A stretch of 64,000 nt of DNA from Streptomyces regalis (GTDB lineage: Bacteria > Actinomycetota > Actinomycetes > Streptomycetales > Streptomycetaceae). How positions within the stretch are numbered: the stretch's first letter is position 1; each line of letters opens with the position of its first letter. The notes beneath the pieces were generated by a model. It had not been told where the DNA came from. It saw only the letters and a program-made list of their open reading frames with translations, and did no database searches. Positions 43,836-52,427 of the stretch are shown here, piece after piece. The position numbers were made by a program, and so were the translations under genes. The DNA lies in the NCBI RefSeq assembly GCF_001509475.1, contig NZ_LLZG01000345.1:141177-205176 (forward strand), given 5' to 3'.

Positions 43836-45641
43836 CTACTCCTTCGTCCAACGCTGGGACGCCTTCCCGGACTCGCAGTCGTACGCCGTCACGCTGCTTC
43901 CCGAGGCCAGATCGAGGCACTGTCCGCTCTGCGCGCTGCGCAGGGTCCCGCCGGAGCCCCTGGTCCAGAACATCGAGGACTGGCCATACGCCTCACACGA
44001 GCCGACCGAGGCGTTGTTGCCGTACACGGGGGTGACCAGGCATTGGCTGCTGCCCTGGTTGACGACCTTGAACGAGCCGTCCGACGCGCTCAGGAAGGCC
44101 CAGGAGCTGTTCGCGTTGTCCGCGCAGCTCCCGTGGACCAGCCCGTTGCCGTAGGCCGTCAGGGTCAGGCAGTTGCCGTTGTCCCCGTTCACCAGGTGGA
44201 AGTAGCTGCCCGCCGTGGAGTCCTCGCCCGAGTCGCCCGTCGACGTGCCGCCGGAACCGCCCGAACCACCTGAGCCGCTGCTTCCGTCCGAGCCGCCCGA
44301 GGTGTCGGAGCCGCCGGAGCCGTCCTGCGCGCTCGTACCCGTGCCGGTGCCGGTGTTCGCCTGCTCGCCGCCGGTCCCCTTGTCCTCGGCTTTGTCCTCG
44401 CCCTTGCCCTTGTCCTTGCCCGATGACGGCGACTTCCCCGAGGTCGCCGTGCCCGAGAGGGACTGGGTGGGGGTGAGCGACGCCGAGGCCGTGGCCGACG
44501 GCGTGGAACGGGCCCCGTCCTGTGGTGCGGAGGTGTTCGGCAGGAGCTGGATCGCGAGGGTCGTACCGGTCACCACGACCACGACGGGTATGGCGACGAA
44601 CAGGATCCGGGTGCGGCGGCGACGCTCGCGCGGCTCGCGGCGGGGCGAGGACTCCGGCTCCGGCTTCGCCTCCGGCTCGGCGGCAGGCAGCGTCGCAACG
44701 GGGGCGGACGGCTCGTCGATCTCCGGGACCGTCGCGGCGAAGGCGGCCCGCTCCGACAGCCGCTCGGTGATGGCCTCCGGCCACAGGGGTGCGGTGAACG
44801 GCCCGTGTTCCTCGGCGAGTTCGACGAGATCGGCGGCGGTCGGGCGGGCGTCGGGGTCCTTGTCGAGGCAGGCCGCGACGATGTCGGCGAGTTCCGGGGC
44901 CAGTTCGCGCACCGGGTCCAGGTCGGGCTCCTCGTGCACGATGCGGTACAGCACCCCGTGCCCCGACTCGTCGCCGAAGGGCGGTCGGCCGCATGCCGCG
45001 TACGCGAGCACCGAGCCGAGGGCGAACACATCGACGGCACCCGTCACCTGCCGGGCCCCCGAAGCCTGTTCGGGCGACATGTAGGCGGGCGTGCCCACCA
45101 CCATGCCGGACAGGGTCAGCTGGCTCTGTTCCGCGGCCTGGGCGACGCCGAAGTCGATGACAGTGAGGCCGTCAAGGGTCAGCATGACGTTGGACGGCTT
45201 GATGTCCCGGTGCACCATGTCCAGCGCGTGCACGGCGGCCAGGCCCGAGGCGGCGTCCCGCAGTAACAGCCACAGCGCGTCGGCGGGCAGGGAACCCCCG
45301 TGCAGCTCGACCGCCTCGCGCAGAGTGAGGCCGGGGACGTACGCGGTGGCGAACCACGGCGGCTGTGCGGTGCGGTCGCTGGCGAGCAGGGGTGCGGTGG
45401 CCTCGGCGGGCAGCCGGGCGAGGTTGTCCAGCTCATGTCCGAAGCGGCGCAGGAAGGCCTTGTCCTCGGCGACGACGGAGGACAGCACCTGTTTGACGGC
45501 GGCGTAACGCCCTTCGTGGACGCCGAGATACACCCGTCCCATGCCGCCGGACCCGAGCCGGCCGACCAGGGGGATTCCCCCGATCCGTCGCGGATCCTCG
45601 TCCTGAAGCGGCTCGGCGCCACTTCCGCGCAGCTCTGACAC
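43836..45641 (-). CDS. Membrane Ser/Thr kinase with C-terminal ricin-type lectin domain
   Basis: A 601-residue kinase. Kinase motifs: GSGGMGRVYLG (30-40), Lys50, HRDIKPSN with Asp146, DFG at 163-165. One membrane helix follows at about 350-372 (ILFVAIPVVVVVTG), then a long Gly/Ser/Asp-rich linker (GGSDTSGGSDGSSGSGG), and a beta-trefoil ricin-type domain at about 478-601 with repeats such as LTLTAYGNGLVHGSC, VTPVYGNNASVGSC and LDLASGSSVTAYDC. The lectin domain faces outside and may read glycans or a cell-wall sugar. It is convergent with the caspase operon. Confidence 0.92.
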   Translation of the reverse strand: MSELRGSGAEPLQDEDPRRIGGIPLVGRLGSGGMGRVYLGVHEGRYAAVKQVLSSVVAEDKAFLRRFGHELDNLARLPAEATAPLLASDRTAQPPWFATAYVPGLTLREAVELHGGSLPADALWLLLRDAASGLAAVHALDMVHRDIKPSNVMLTLDGLTVIDFGVAQAAEQSQLTLSGMVVGTPAYMSPEQASGARQVTGAVDVFALGSVLAYAACGRPPFGDESGHGVLYRIVHEEPDLDPVRELAPELADIVAACLDKDPDARPTAADLVELAEEHGPFTAPLWPEAITERLSERAAFAATVPEIDEPSAPVATLPAAEPEAKPEPESSPRREPRERRRRTRILFVAIPVVVVVTGTTLAIQLLPNTSAPQDGARSTPSATASASLTPTQSLSGTATSGKSPSSGKDKGKGEDKAEDKGTGGEQANTGTGTGTSAQDGSGGSDTSGGSDGSSGSGGSGGSGGTSTGDSGEDSTAGSYFHLVNGDNGNCLTLTAYGNGLVHGSCADNANSSWAFLSASDGSFKVVNQGSSQCLVTPVYGNNASVGSCEAYGQSSMFWTRGSGGTLRSAQSGQCLDLASGSSVTAYDCESGKASQRWTKE

Positions 45642-45769
45642 GTCGTCCCCGTCTCCCGTTCGCGATCGTCGCGGGTGGACGAGCGCCCACCCGCTCCCCC
45701 CACGGCCGGGCAGACGCTCGTGTCCCGCAGGGGCAAGTCTGGGCCACTGGGACGTAGGATTGGAAGAAC

Positions 45770-45791
45770 TTTCTAGAAAAACACTCTAGAT
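45770..45791. promoter_or_regulatory. TCTAGA-centred operator candidate for the TetR gene
   Basis: TTTCTAGAAA (45770-45779) is a perfect 10-bp palindrome; a second TCTAGA occurs at 45785-45790, 13 bases on, in the A/T-rich gap just upstream of the TetR start at 45819. This is the usual place for TetR autoregulation. The A/T richness is unusual for the surroundings. Confidence 0.45.
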
Positions 45792-45818
45792 CTCTCGATC
45801 CGGAATCGGCGGAACCAC

Positions 45819-46421
45819 ATGACCCCCAAGCAGCAACGCGGCGAGGCGACCGTCGACCGCCTCCTCGACGCCGCGCTGCGCGTCTACGCGGAGTCGGGCG
45901 AACAGGGCCTCACCGTCAGCGCCGTCACCAAGGCCAGCGGGGTCAGTCTGGGCAGCCTGTACCACCACTTCGGCAGCATCGACGGCCTCGTCCTCACACT
46001 CGCGCACCGCTGGCTGGGCCGACTCCTGGGCGAGCTGGTCACAGCCCTGCAGGCCGCACCCACCACACGCGAGGCCATCGACGCCGTCGTACGGACCTAC
46101 CTCGCCTTCATCCGGGAACACCCGGACGCCGCCCGGCTGGTGCACTCCCCCATGGCCGACCGCCACAGCATGGAGAGTGGCCAGGAGCAGCGCGACGCCC
46201 AGGAGGCCAGGGTGTCGGCGTTCGCTCTATGGGTCCAACCGCGCATCGACTCCGGCGAGTTGGCACCGCTTCCCCTGCCCCTGATCGAGTCCCTGGTCCT
46301 GGGGCCAGTGGTCGCGGTCGCCCGCCGCCGGCTCTCCGGCATCCACGACGTCGACCTCGACGAGGCGGCGCGGATCCTGCCGGAGCGGATCTGGTTGTCG
46401 GTCGGCGGAGAGCCGACGTGA
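45819..46421 (+). CDS. TetR/AcrR family regulator
   Basis: A 200-residue TetR protein with the HTH at about 10-55 (VDRLLDAALRVYAESGEQGLTVSAVTKASGVSLGSLYHHFGS pattern, read from separate motifs) and a helical ligand domain (REAIDAVVRTYLAFIREHPDAARLVH). Start ATG 45819. It lies between two kinase genes, divergent from the ricin-domain kinase and 55 bases upstream of the atypical kinase on the same strand, which it may control. Confidence 0.9.
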   Translation: MTPKQQRGEATVDRLLDAALRVYAESGEQGLTVSAVTKASGVSLGSLYHHFGSIDGLVLTLAHRWLGRLLGELVTALQAAPTTREAIDAVVRTYLAFIREHPDAARLVHSPMADRHSMESGQEQRDAQEARVSAFALWVQPRIDSGELAPLPLPLIESLVLGPVVAVARRRLSGIHDVDLDEAARILPERIWLSVGGEPT

Positions 46422-46476
46422 ACGCCGAACCGTCCGTATCCTGACTCATGCATGCCAAAGTCAACGGGGGTGGGCG

Positions 46477-48159
46477 TTGGAACGCGGGGAATTGATAGCG
46501 GGCCGGTACGAGCTGATCAAGCGGCTCGGACGCGGGGGCATGGGTGAGGTGTGGGCCGGAAGAGACCGCAGCCTGCGCCGCGATGTCGCGGTCAAGCTGC
46601 TGGTCCCCGGGGATGAACCCTCCCCGGAGCTGGCCCTGCGGTTCGAACGGGAAGCGGTGGCTGCCGCGCAGGTCAACCATCCCAACGCCGTCGCCCTGTA
46701 CGACCGGGGCGTTCACGAGGACGCGCTGTTCCTGGTCATGGAGAAGGTCGACGGCGCCACGCTCACCGAGCACATTCGCGACAGGAGCCCGATGCCGCCC
46801 GCCCGTGCGGTGGAGATCGCCCACGGGATCTGCGCGGCTCTCGTCGCCGCCCATCGGGCCGGTGTCATCCACTACGACATCAAGCCGCACAACGTGATGA
46901 TCACCTCCGCCGGGCACGTGAAGGTCGTCGACTTCGGTATCGCGGGTTTCGTCCAGACCATGTTCACCGTCGCAGGGACCTCTCAGCTGACTCCGGCCGG
47001 CACCCCTGAGTACGGCGCGCCCGAGCAGTTCCTCAACGAACGCGGCGATGAGCGTTCGGACCTGTACGCGTTCGGCGGTGTGCTGTTCGCCATGCTCACC
47101 GGCGGGCCGCCCTTCACCGGGCACAACGCATTGGCACTCATACGCCGCAAACTTGACGAAGAGGCACCCCAACTCGCCGCGATCCGGCCGGACTTGCCGC
47201 CTGCGATCACTGGGCTGGTCGCAGAGCTCCTGGCTCGTGACCCCCGGCGACGCCCCGCGTCGGCACGGCAGGTCCTCGAACGCCTCGACCGTCTCCGGAC
47301 CGGCCTCGACGCCGACGACCGGGGCCCCGCCGAGGCCCGCGAGGTGCTGCTGGCCAGGGCGGCCGGGGCGATGAGGGCGGTGCTCGCCAGGGCGGCGACG
47401 CTCACCCAGGACAAGGGCAGGCAAAACGAGTTCCGGCCACCGCGGCCGCCCGCGGACACGGCAGTTGAAACGCAGCGCCTACCCAGCTCCGCCGGACGGT
47501 TCGACGCGACCTGGAGCGGCGAGGAGCGGCTGTCCACGTACGCCCGCAAACCGGATGCCTTCCGTGACTGGGCCTGGGCGGTGGGCTTGTCGTTGGCCGG
47601 GGCGGGAATCGCCTACTTCCCGTTCGCTGCGGAACTCATCCGGGTGGGACCTGGGGGCAGTGAGACCGCGTGGATCATCGCCCCAGTGATTGGGTTCTTG
47701 CTCGCCTTCGCCGGACTCGTCCGGTTCATCTGGGCACTCCAGGGAACATTCGGCCTGCTGCAGCACGCGAGCCTGCTCAAGAAGAGTGTCGGCTGGGCAC
47801 TGCACGTCGGCCCGCAGGGCATCGTGACCCACGGTGCCGCCGGGAGACATGAGTTCGCCTGGGACGGGATCCTGCGCGTTGCCATCGAGGAGATCCAGGG
47901 TTCACCGGCCTATCAGTACACCGGAGTTCACATCGACCTCGCGCCCGGCACCGTCCGGCCGACAATGATGCGACCGGCAGGATGGATCTATCCCAAGCCG
48001 GGCACGGTCACAGTGCGTCCGGCCGGGAGAATCCCCATCTGCGTCCTCGGTCCGATGACGGAGCGACAGCGGACGGACCTGATGGAAGCCCTCGCCCGAC
48101 ACGGCGGCCGACGGTGGGTACCGGCCGTCTCCTTTACGACGCTGCCGGTTGATGCCTGA
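46477..48159 (+). CDS. Ser/Thr kinase with two membrane helices and C-terminal PH-like domain; non-RD
   Basis: A 560-residue kinase starting at TTG 46477 behind GGGGGTGGG. Motifs: RGGMGEVW (19-26), Lys40, DFGIAGF (152-158). The catalytic loop reads HYDIKPHN with Asp134: the usual Arg before Asp is Tyr, so this is a non-RD kinase, and activation-loop control should differ. Unlike most PknB relatives, the segment at about 366-425 has two hydrophobic helices and no long outer domain. A small domain follows (VGWALHVGPQGIVTHGA, FAWDGILRVAIEEI) that looks like a bacterial PH fold facing the cytoplasm. It follows the TetR gene. Confidence 0.88.
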   Translation: MERGELIAGRYELIKRLGRGGMGEVWAGRDRSLRRDVAVKLLVPGDEPSPELALRFEREAVAAAQVNHPNAVALYDRGVHEDALFLVMEKVDGATLTEHIRDRSPMPPARAVEIAHGICAALVAAHRAGVIHYDIKPHNVMITSAGHVKVVDFGIAGFVQTMFTVAGTSQLTPAGTPEYGAPEQFLNERGDERSDLYAFGGVLFAMLTGGPPFTGHNALALIRRKLDEEAPQLAAIRPDLPPAITGLVAELLARDPRRRPASARQVLERLDRLRTGLDADDRGPAEAREVLLARAAGAMRAVLARAATLTQDKGRQNEFRPPRPPADTAVETQRLPSSAGRFDATWSGEERLSTYARKPDAFRDWAWAVGLSLAGAGIAYFPFAAELIRVGPGGSETAWIIAPVIGFLLAFAGLVRFIWALQGTFGLLQHASLLKKSVGWALHVGPQGIVTHGAAGRHEFAWDGILRVAIEEIQGSPAYQYTGVHIDLAPGTVRPTMMRPAGWIYPKPGTVTVRPAGRIPICVLGPMTERQRTDLMEALARHGGRRWVPAVSFTTLPVDA

Positions 48160-48161
48160 GC

Positions 48162-48353
48162 CTACGAGTGGGCCCGCACGAACGCCGACCATGCGGTGCG
48201 GGGGATCAGGAGGACCGGGCCGTCGGGGGTCTTGCTGTCACGGACGGGGACGACGGCGGGGAAATCGGGGGCGATTTCGATGCAGTCGCCGCCGTTTGCT
48301 CCGCTGTAGCTGCTCTTGACCCAGGTCGCCGCGTTGAGCTCCTGCCTGTTCAT
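48162..48353 (-). CDS. DUF397 domain-containing protein
   Basis: A 63-residue DUF397 protein: TWVKSSYSGANGGDCIEIAP and VRDSKTPDGPVLLIP are the family core. These small proteins pair with DUF5753-type HTH regulators and are thought to act as their partners. Here the reading frame overlaps the C-terminal end of the HTH gene by 116 bases in another frame, so the two are coupled. It converges with the kinase gene, stop to stop 2 bases apart. Confidence 0.9.
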   Translation of the reverse strand: MNRQELNAATWVKSSYSGANGGDCIEIAPDFPAVVPVRDSKTPDGPVLLIPRTAWSAFVRAHS

Positions 48354-49185
48354 GATGCTCGTACCCTTCCATCACGTCGCTGATCAGAGCGGCGGACTCG
48401 CGGGCTGACAGAGCGTCGGCCCTGAGCACATCATAGGCCCGGCTGTGCCGCGCGTAGACGGCCGGATTGTCGTTGAAATGGCCGCTGTCCAGCGATTCCG
48501 AGTACACCCACCGATGCCCGTCGGGCAGTTCGATCAGTGATAGAGAAGCATCGGGGCGGTCGATGTCAGGGCGGTCCGAGGGAACCACCTGGATCCGGAT
48601 GTGGGGAAGCCGTCCCACGGCCAACAGGTGCGCGCACTGGTCCCGCATGACGGTTGAGCTCCCCACCGTGTGACGCAGACAGCTCTCGTCCAGCACGGCG
48701 ACATAGAGCGGACCGCCATCGGCGTAGAAGCGCTGCTGTCGGCTCAGACGTGCCCGAACGCGCTCCTCGACCTCGTCGGCGTTGGTGAGACGTCGGGAGA
48801 ACAGCGCGGTCGCATAGTCGGGCGTTTGCAACAAGCCTGGGATCGCCTGGCTTTGATACGCCCGAAGGGCCACGGCCTTCGCATCCATCTCGGCCCTGCG
48901 CTCGAACCAGTCCGGATGCTCCACCTCCGGATACCAGTCGATCCTCCCCCACAGCCGCACCAACACCCCACCCGTACCCAGCAGTTCGTCGCACTGCTTG
49001 GCGAACGCGTCCTGCGGCACCCGCGTACCCGCCTCGATACGGGCGACATGCGACCGGTCGCACGGGATCAGGGCCGCCAACCCCGCCTGCATGAGCCCCG
49101 CGGCCTCGCGGAAGTGCTTCAGCACCTCGCCGAACACGGCCGCCGTACTCGCCCCCGTACCCCCTTCGGCGTTGCGTCGGCTCAC
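48238..49185 (-). CDS. XRE family HTH regulator with DUF5753 domain
   Basis: A 315-residue regulator. HTH at about 15-70 (FGEVLKHFREAAGLMQAGLAALIPCDRSHVARIE motifs), then the DUF5753 domain (WYPEVEHPDWFERRAEMDAKA, YQSQAIPGLLQTPDYATALF, IQVVPSDRPDIDRPDASLSLIELPDG). The family usually ends soon after the MEGYEHHE-like segment; here the frame continues about 40 residues, Arg-rich, into the DUF397 gene. GGGGGAAG lies 2-3 bases before the GTG start. The pair is a common Streptomyces regulatory module of unknown signal. Confidence 0.88.
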   Translation of the reverse strand: MSRRNAEGGTGASTAAVFGEVLKHFREAAGLMQAGLAALIPCDRSHVARIEAGTRVPQDAFAKQCDELLGTGGVLVRLWGRIDWYPEVEHPDWFERRAEMDAKAVALRAYQSQAIPGLLQTPDYATALFSRRLTNADEVEERVRARLSRQQRFYADGGPLYVAVLDESCLRHTVGSSTVMRDQCAHLLAVGRLPHIRIQVVPSDRPDIDRPDASLSLIELPDGHRWVYSESLDSGHFNDNPAVYARHSRAYDVLRADALSARESAALISDVMEGYEHHEQAGAQRGDLGQEQLQRSKRRRLHRNRPRFPRRRPRP

Positions 49186-49296
49186 GGCTTCCCCCTTGTG
49201 ACAGTGGATCAGTGACACGCGTTTGCCGTTGTGACCCGGCGTTCCCCTGAGCAACGCTCAGTACACACAGAGTAGTTGGCGATGTGCGGAGTGAGC

Positions 49297-49938
49297 ATGG
49301 AAACGACGGCTTTCGAGACCGGGATGCCGGTCTACGACCTGGCGACGGACAAGGTCGGGGAGTACCAGGGCAAAGTGGGCCCGCGCGCGATGCTGCGCCC
49401 GGTCGGCGGAGGCCGGGAGTGGGAGGCGGACCCGGCGCGGATCCGGCCGGCGACGCGGGAGGAGCAGCTGGCGGCCGGGGTGCGGGCGGCCAACGCACGC
49501 TCACGCGGCGGATCGGTGACGGCGCCCGACCTGGAGTACCTCGGTCGCCCTCCCGCGCCGGTCGCGGGCTGTGCGGAGTGCGAGGAACTGGCGGTGCGCA
49601 GGGCTCAGGCGCGGGCGGAGTTCGACGGCAGCGCGGAGACGGACGCGAACGTGCTGCTGCGCCAGCACCGGCGGAGGGAGCACCACGACGCCTCGGACGG
49701 CCGCCGGATCTTCCGTTTCGTGCCCTTCTCGATCGTCCAGGACGCGTCCGCGGAACCGGAATACGAGGCGCACTGCGTCTCGGGCGACGAGACGGACTGC
49801 GCCGCCACGTCGGGCCCGTGCGGAACACCGACGGAGGTCGAGGAGTGGCAGCGCAGGCACACGCAGGAGACCCGGCACACTCGGTACCGCCGCAGCTTCG
49901 TGGACTACGCGGTGCTGGCGAGGCAGCCGGTCAGGTGA
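49297..49938 (+). CDS. DUF7848-like protein
   Basis: A 213-residue protein. The N-terminal part (METTAFETGMPVYDLATDKVG, EWEADPARIRPATREEQ) resembles a small phage/plasmid-associated domain; the C-terminal part (FRFVPFSIVQDASAEPEYEA, then CVSGDETDCAATSG and a late HTQETRHTRYRRSF) is the DUF7848 type, with Cys/His residues that could bind zinc. It begins at ATG 49297 with CGGAG 5-6 bases upstream. It is divergent from the HTH-DUF5753 gene, whose product is a plausible regulator. Confidence 0.7.
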   Translation: METTAFETGMPVYDLATDKVGEYQGKVGPRAMLRPVGGGREWEADPARIRPATREEQLAAGVRAANARSRGGSVTAPDLEYLGRPPAPVAGCAECEELAVRRAQARAEFDGSAETDANVLLRQHRRREHHDASDGRRIFRFVPFSIVQDASAEPEYEAHCVSGDETDCAATSGPCGTPTEVEEWQRRHTQETRHTRYRRSFVDYAVLARQPVR

Positions 49939-50053
49939 GGCTCACGCCAACTCTCCACAACCGTCACACAGTTGACCACCGATACCTGCTTGCACCCGAG
50001 GACGCTCGGAGTAGTTAATGGCCATCGGACAGTGACGTACCTCAGGGGGACCG

Positions 50054-50659
50054 ATGGACAGAACCGAACCACCCGGACATCACGACATCCCGCCACCGCC
50101 CGCCGTTCCACCGCGGTCGGTGACCGCCGTCGACCTTCGGGTCGGCAAACGGCTGCTGTGGGTCGACGGGGCCGCGTATCCGCTGGAGAACGTCACGCGG
50201 GTGTACACCTACACACTCACGCCCAGGCGCAAGGAAGCCACGCTGCTCTTCCTGAAACGCGTGGGGATCATCCTGTCGGTGGCGTTCGCCCTGACGATCC
50301 TCGGCGGCATCACGGGCATAGCGAGCGAGAGCACGGCCGGCACGATCATCACGTTCGTCTGGCTGGGCACGCTGGCCGCGCTGGTCTTCAGCGTCGTGGA
50401 ACTCGTGGCCGTCCTGACGGCACCCACGCAGTACGTCCTGGCCGTCGAGACGTCCGGCCCGTCCATCGCCATGGTGACGAGCGCCGAACCGCGCCAGTTG
50501 GACCAGCTCGTGGGCTCGATCGTGAACGCGATCGAGAACCCCGAGGTGGAGTTCCAGGTCACGGTGGACCGGCTCATGGTCAATCCCCGTAACTACTACT
50601 TCGGAGACAACGTCAACATGTACGGCGGCACGGGCAACGTGGGGGTGTCGAACGCGTGA
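50054..50659 (+). CDS. DUF6232 family membrane protein with C-terminal Asn/Gly-rich motif
   Basis: A 201-residue protein. The core (VRVGKRLLWVDGAAYPLENVTRV) is the DUF6232 pattern, a PH-like beta domain, followed by two membrane helices at about 70-115. A second beta part ends in RQLDQLVGSIVNAIE. The last 20 residues contain NYYFGDNVNMYGGTGNVG, a motif repeated near the N-terminus of the next protein. The downstream gene begins at a GTG overlapping the stop (GTGA), so both are made together. Function unknown; the motif is discussed as a finding. Confidence 0.75.
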   Translation: MDRTEPPGHHDIPPPPAVPPRSVTAVDLRVGKRLLWVDGAAYPLENVTRVYTYTLTPRRKEATLLFLKRVGIILSVAFALTILGGITGIASESTAGTIITFVWLGTLAALVFSVVELVAVLTAPTQYVLAVETSGPSIAMVTSAEPRQLDQLVGSIVNAIENPEVEFQVTVDRLMVNPRNYYFGDNVNMYGGTGNVGVSNA

Positions 50660-51015
50660 GCGGCGACAACAACTACTACGGCGACAGCGTGAACATGTAC
50701 GGCGGCATGGGAAACACCGGCATCGTCAAGAACCAGGTGACGGCCGCCGACCCGGCGGCGGTGTCCCCCGCCCTGCAGGAGGCGGTCGAGGAACTGCGCC
50801 GACTGGTCGAGCTGCTGCGCGACCAGGTCCCGGCCGCGAGCGCCCAGGCCATCGACGACTCCCTTCCGGCCATCAGGACCGACGCCGACACCGCGCCGCA
50901 GGACCGGCACCGCGCCCTGATGGCCGTCGCCGGTATCGCCGCGACGGTGGGCGCGGTGGGGCAGCCGGTCCTGGATGCCGTCAACAGGATCCTCGGACTG
51001 CTCGGCGGCCAGTAG
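50656..51015 (+). CDS. Small protein with N-terminal Asn/Gly motif, coupled to DUF6232 gene
   Basis: A 119-residue protein. Residues 5-24 read NNYYGDSVNMYGGMGNTGIV, nearly the same as the tail of the previous protein; the rest is helical (ALQEAVEELRRLVELLRDQV), then a hydrophobic Gly/Ala-rich region (LMAVAGIAATVGAVGQPVLDAV) and a tail IL-GLLGGQ. I know no enzyme family for it. Such a motif-plus-helix form could be an adaptor or a small effector. Start GTG 50656, four-base overlap with the upstream gene. Confidence 0.65.
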   Translation: MSGDNNYYGDSVNMYGGMGNTGIVKNQVTAADPAAVSPALQEAVEELRRLVELLRDQVPAASAQAIDDSLPAIRTDADTAPQDRHRALMAVAGIAATVGAVGQPVLDAVNRILGLLGGQ

Positions 51016-51064
51016 ACGGCCGGTAGAGGCGAACGGGACGAGCCGCGTCACACTCCGCCAGGGC

Positions 51065-52327
51065 CTAGGCCACCCGTAGCCCCTGTGCCGCCGAGGCCCC
51101 CGTCCCCCGCACCACCCGATGCGCACACGCCGCCGCCAGCAGCTCCCCCAGCAGATCCGGGTCGCCGATCTCCAGCCCGAGCAACGACTCGATCCGCTCC
51201 AGCCGCTGGTAGAGCGACTGCCGGCCGATGTGCAGCAGGGCCGCGGTGCGGGTGGGCGAGCAGCCGTGCCGCAGGTGCACCTCCAGCGTGCGCACAAGGT
51301 CGCTCGCATGGGCCGCCTCCCATTCCAGCAGCGGCCCCAGCGCGTGCTGGACCATCCCGGTGAGCCGCTCCCGGTTGGCGTCCACGCCGCCCCGGGTCAG
51401 CTCGCGTTCGAGGGCCAGGGCCCGTGAGGACGTCACCAACGGCCCCTCGGGTACAGCCGGTTCGGCGGGCGGCACCGTCAGCGCCAGCTCCAGCGTCGTA
51501 CGGGCCGCCCGCAGGGTGTCGCTCCAGCGCAGCCAGCCGGCGCCCGCGTCGACGGCGTGTCCGACCGCGACGGTCAGCCCCGGGTCGGCGGCCGTGCGGA
51601 AGGCCTCCTGCACCGCCCGTACGGGGTCGCGGCGAGGGCGCGACGTCCCCGGGAGTGCCAGCAGCGCCAGTACGTCCCCCGGGAAAGCGGCCCGCAGCAC
51701 ACCCGCCCCGCCCAGCAGCCGTACGGCACGGTCGACGACGCCGACCTCGCGTGCGCCGTGCACCGACACCCCGATCAGCCGGGCGCCCGGCCCGGGGTGG
51801 AAGCCCGCGAGGGCCGCCCGCGCCTCCACCTCGGGCTGGTTCAGCGCCGCCCGGTCCGCGAGGTCGGCCAGCAGGGCCGCCGTATGGTCGTCGCCCCACG
51901 GCCGTACCACCGACCGTCCGGACAGCCCGCGCGCGACGATCGCCCGGTTCGCCGCCTCCGTGATCCGTACGAAGGGCACCACCCGGTGCAGGGCCAGCAG
52001 CGGCAGGCCCACCCGGCGGGCCTCGTCGGTCACTTCGGCCGGCATGTGCCGCAGGGAGCGGCCTACCTCCACCGCCAGCCCGGCCGCGTCGCGGGCGGCC
52101 AGCTCGCGGACGTACCGGCGCCGGACCTCCTCGTCGGCGTCCGTCAGCCCGAAGCCGTTGGTGAGGAGGAGTTCGCCGCCGTCGAGGAAGTTGGCGCCCT
52201 CGTAGACCTCGCTGGAGTGGACCCAGCGCACGGGGCGGTCCAGGGCGGACTCCCCGGCGAGCAGCTCGGGCCCTGCGGCGCGGACGGGGTCGAGGGCCAG
52301 GACTTCGCGGAGGGTGAGTGCGGGCAC
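51065..52327 (-). CDS. PucR family transcriptional regulator
   Basis: A 420-residue regulator with the PucR N-terminal domain (TLREVLALDPVRAAGPELLAG, VRWVHSSEVYEGANFLDGGELLLTNG), a GGDEF-like/CdaR middle part and the C-terminal HTH (LEVHLRHGCSPTRTAALLHIGRQSLYQRLERIESLLG pattern). Start GTG 52327 with GGAGG 5 bases upstream; longer frames lack such a site. It is divergent from a cytosine-deaminase-like gene 100 bases away, so it probably regulates purine/pyrimidine use there. Confidence 0.9.
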   Translation of the reverse strand: MPALTLREVLALDPVRAAGPELLAGESALDRPVRWVHSSEVYEGANFLDGGELLLTNGFGLTDADEEVRRRYVRELAARDAAGLAVEVGRSLRHMPAEVTDEARRVGLPLLALHRVVPFVRITEAANRAIVARGLSGRSVVRPWGDDHTAALLADLADRAALNQPEVEARAALAGFHPGPGARLIGVSVHGAREVGVVDRAVRLLGGAGVLRAAFPGDVLALLALPGTSRPRRDPVRAVQEAFRTAADPGLTVAVGHAVDAGAGWLRWSDTLRAARTTLELALTVPPAEPAVPEGPLVTSSRALALERELTRGGVDANRERLTGMVQHALGPLLEWEAAHASDLVRTLEVHLRHGCSPTRTAALLHIGRQSLYQRLERIESLLGLEIGDPDLLGELLAAACAHRVVRGTGASAAQGLRVA

Positions 52328-52427
52328 GGAGACCTCCAGGGCGCTGACAGTTCGTCCGCGGGCGGGCTGCCGGGAGAGTACTTTCCGCACGTTGCCCTCG
52401 TGTTTCGCCCACAGGAGAGTGGGGGGC

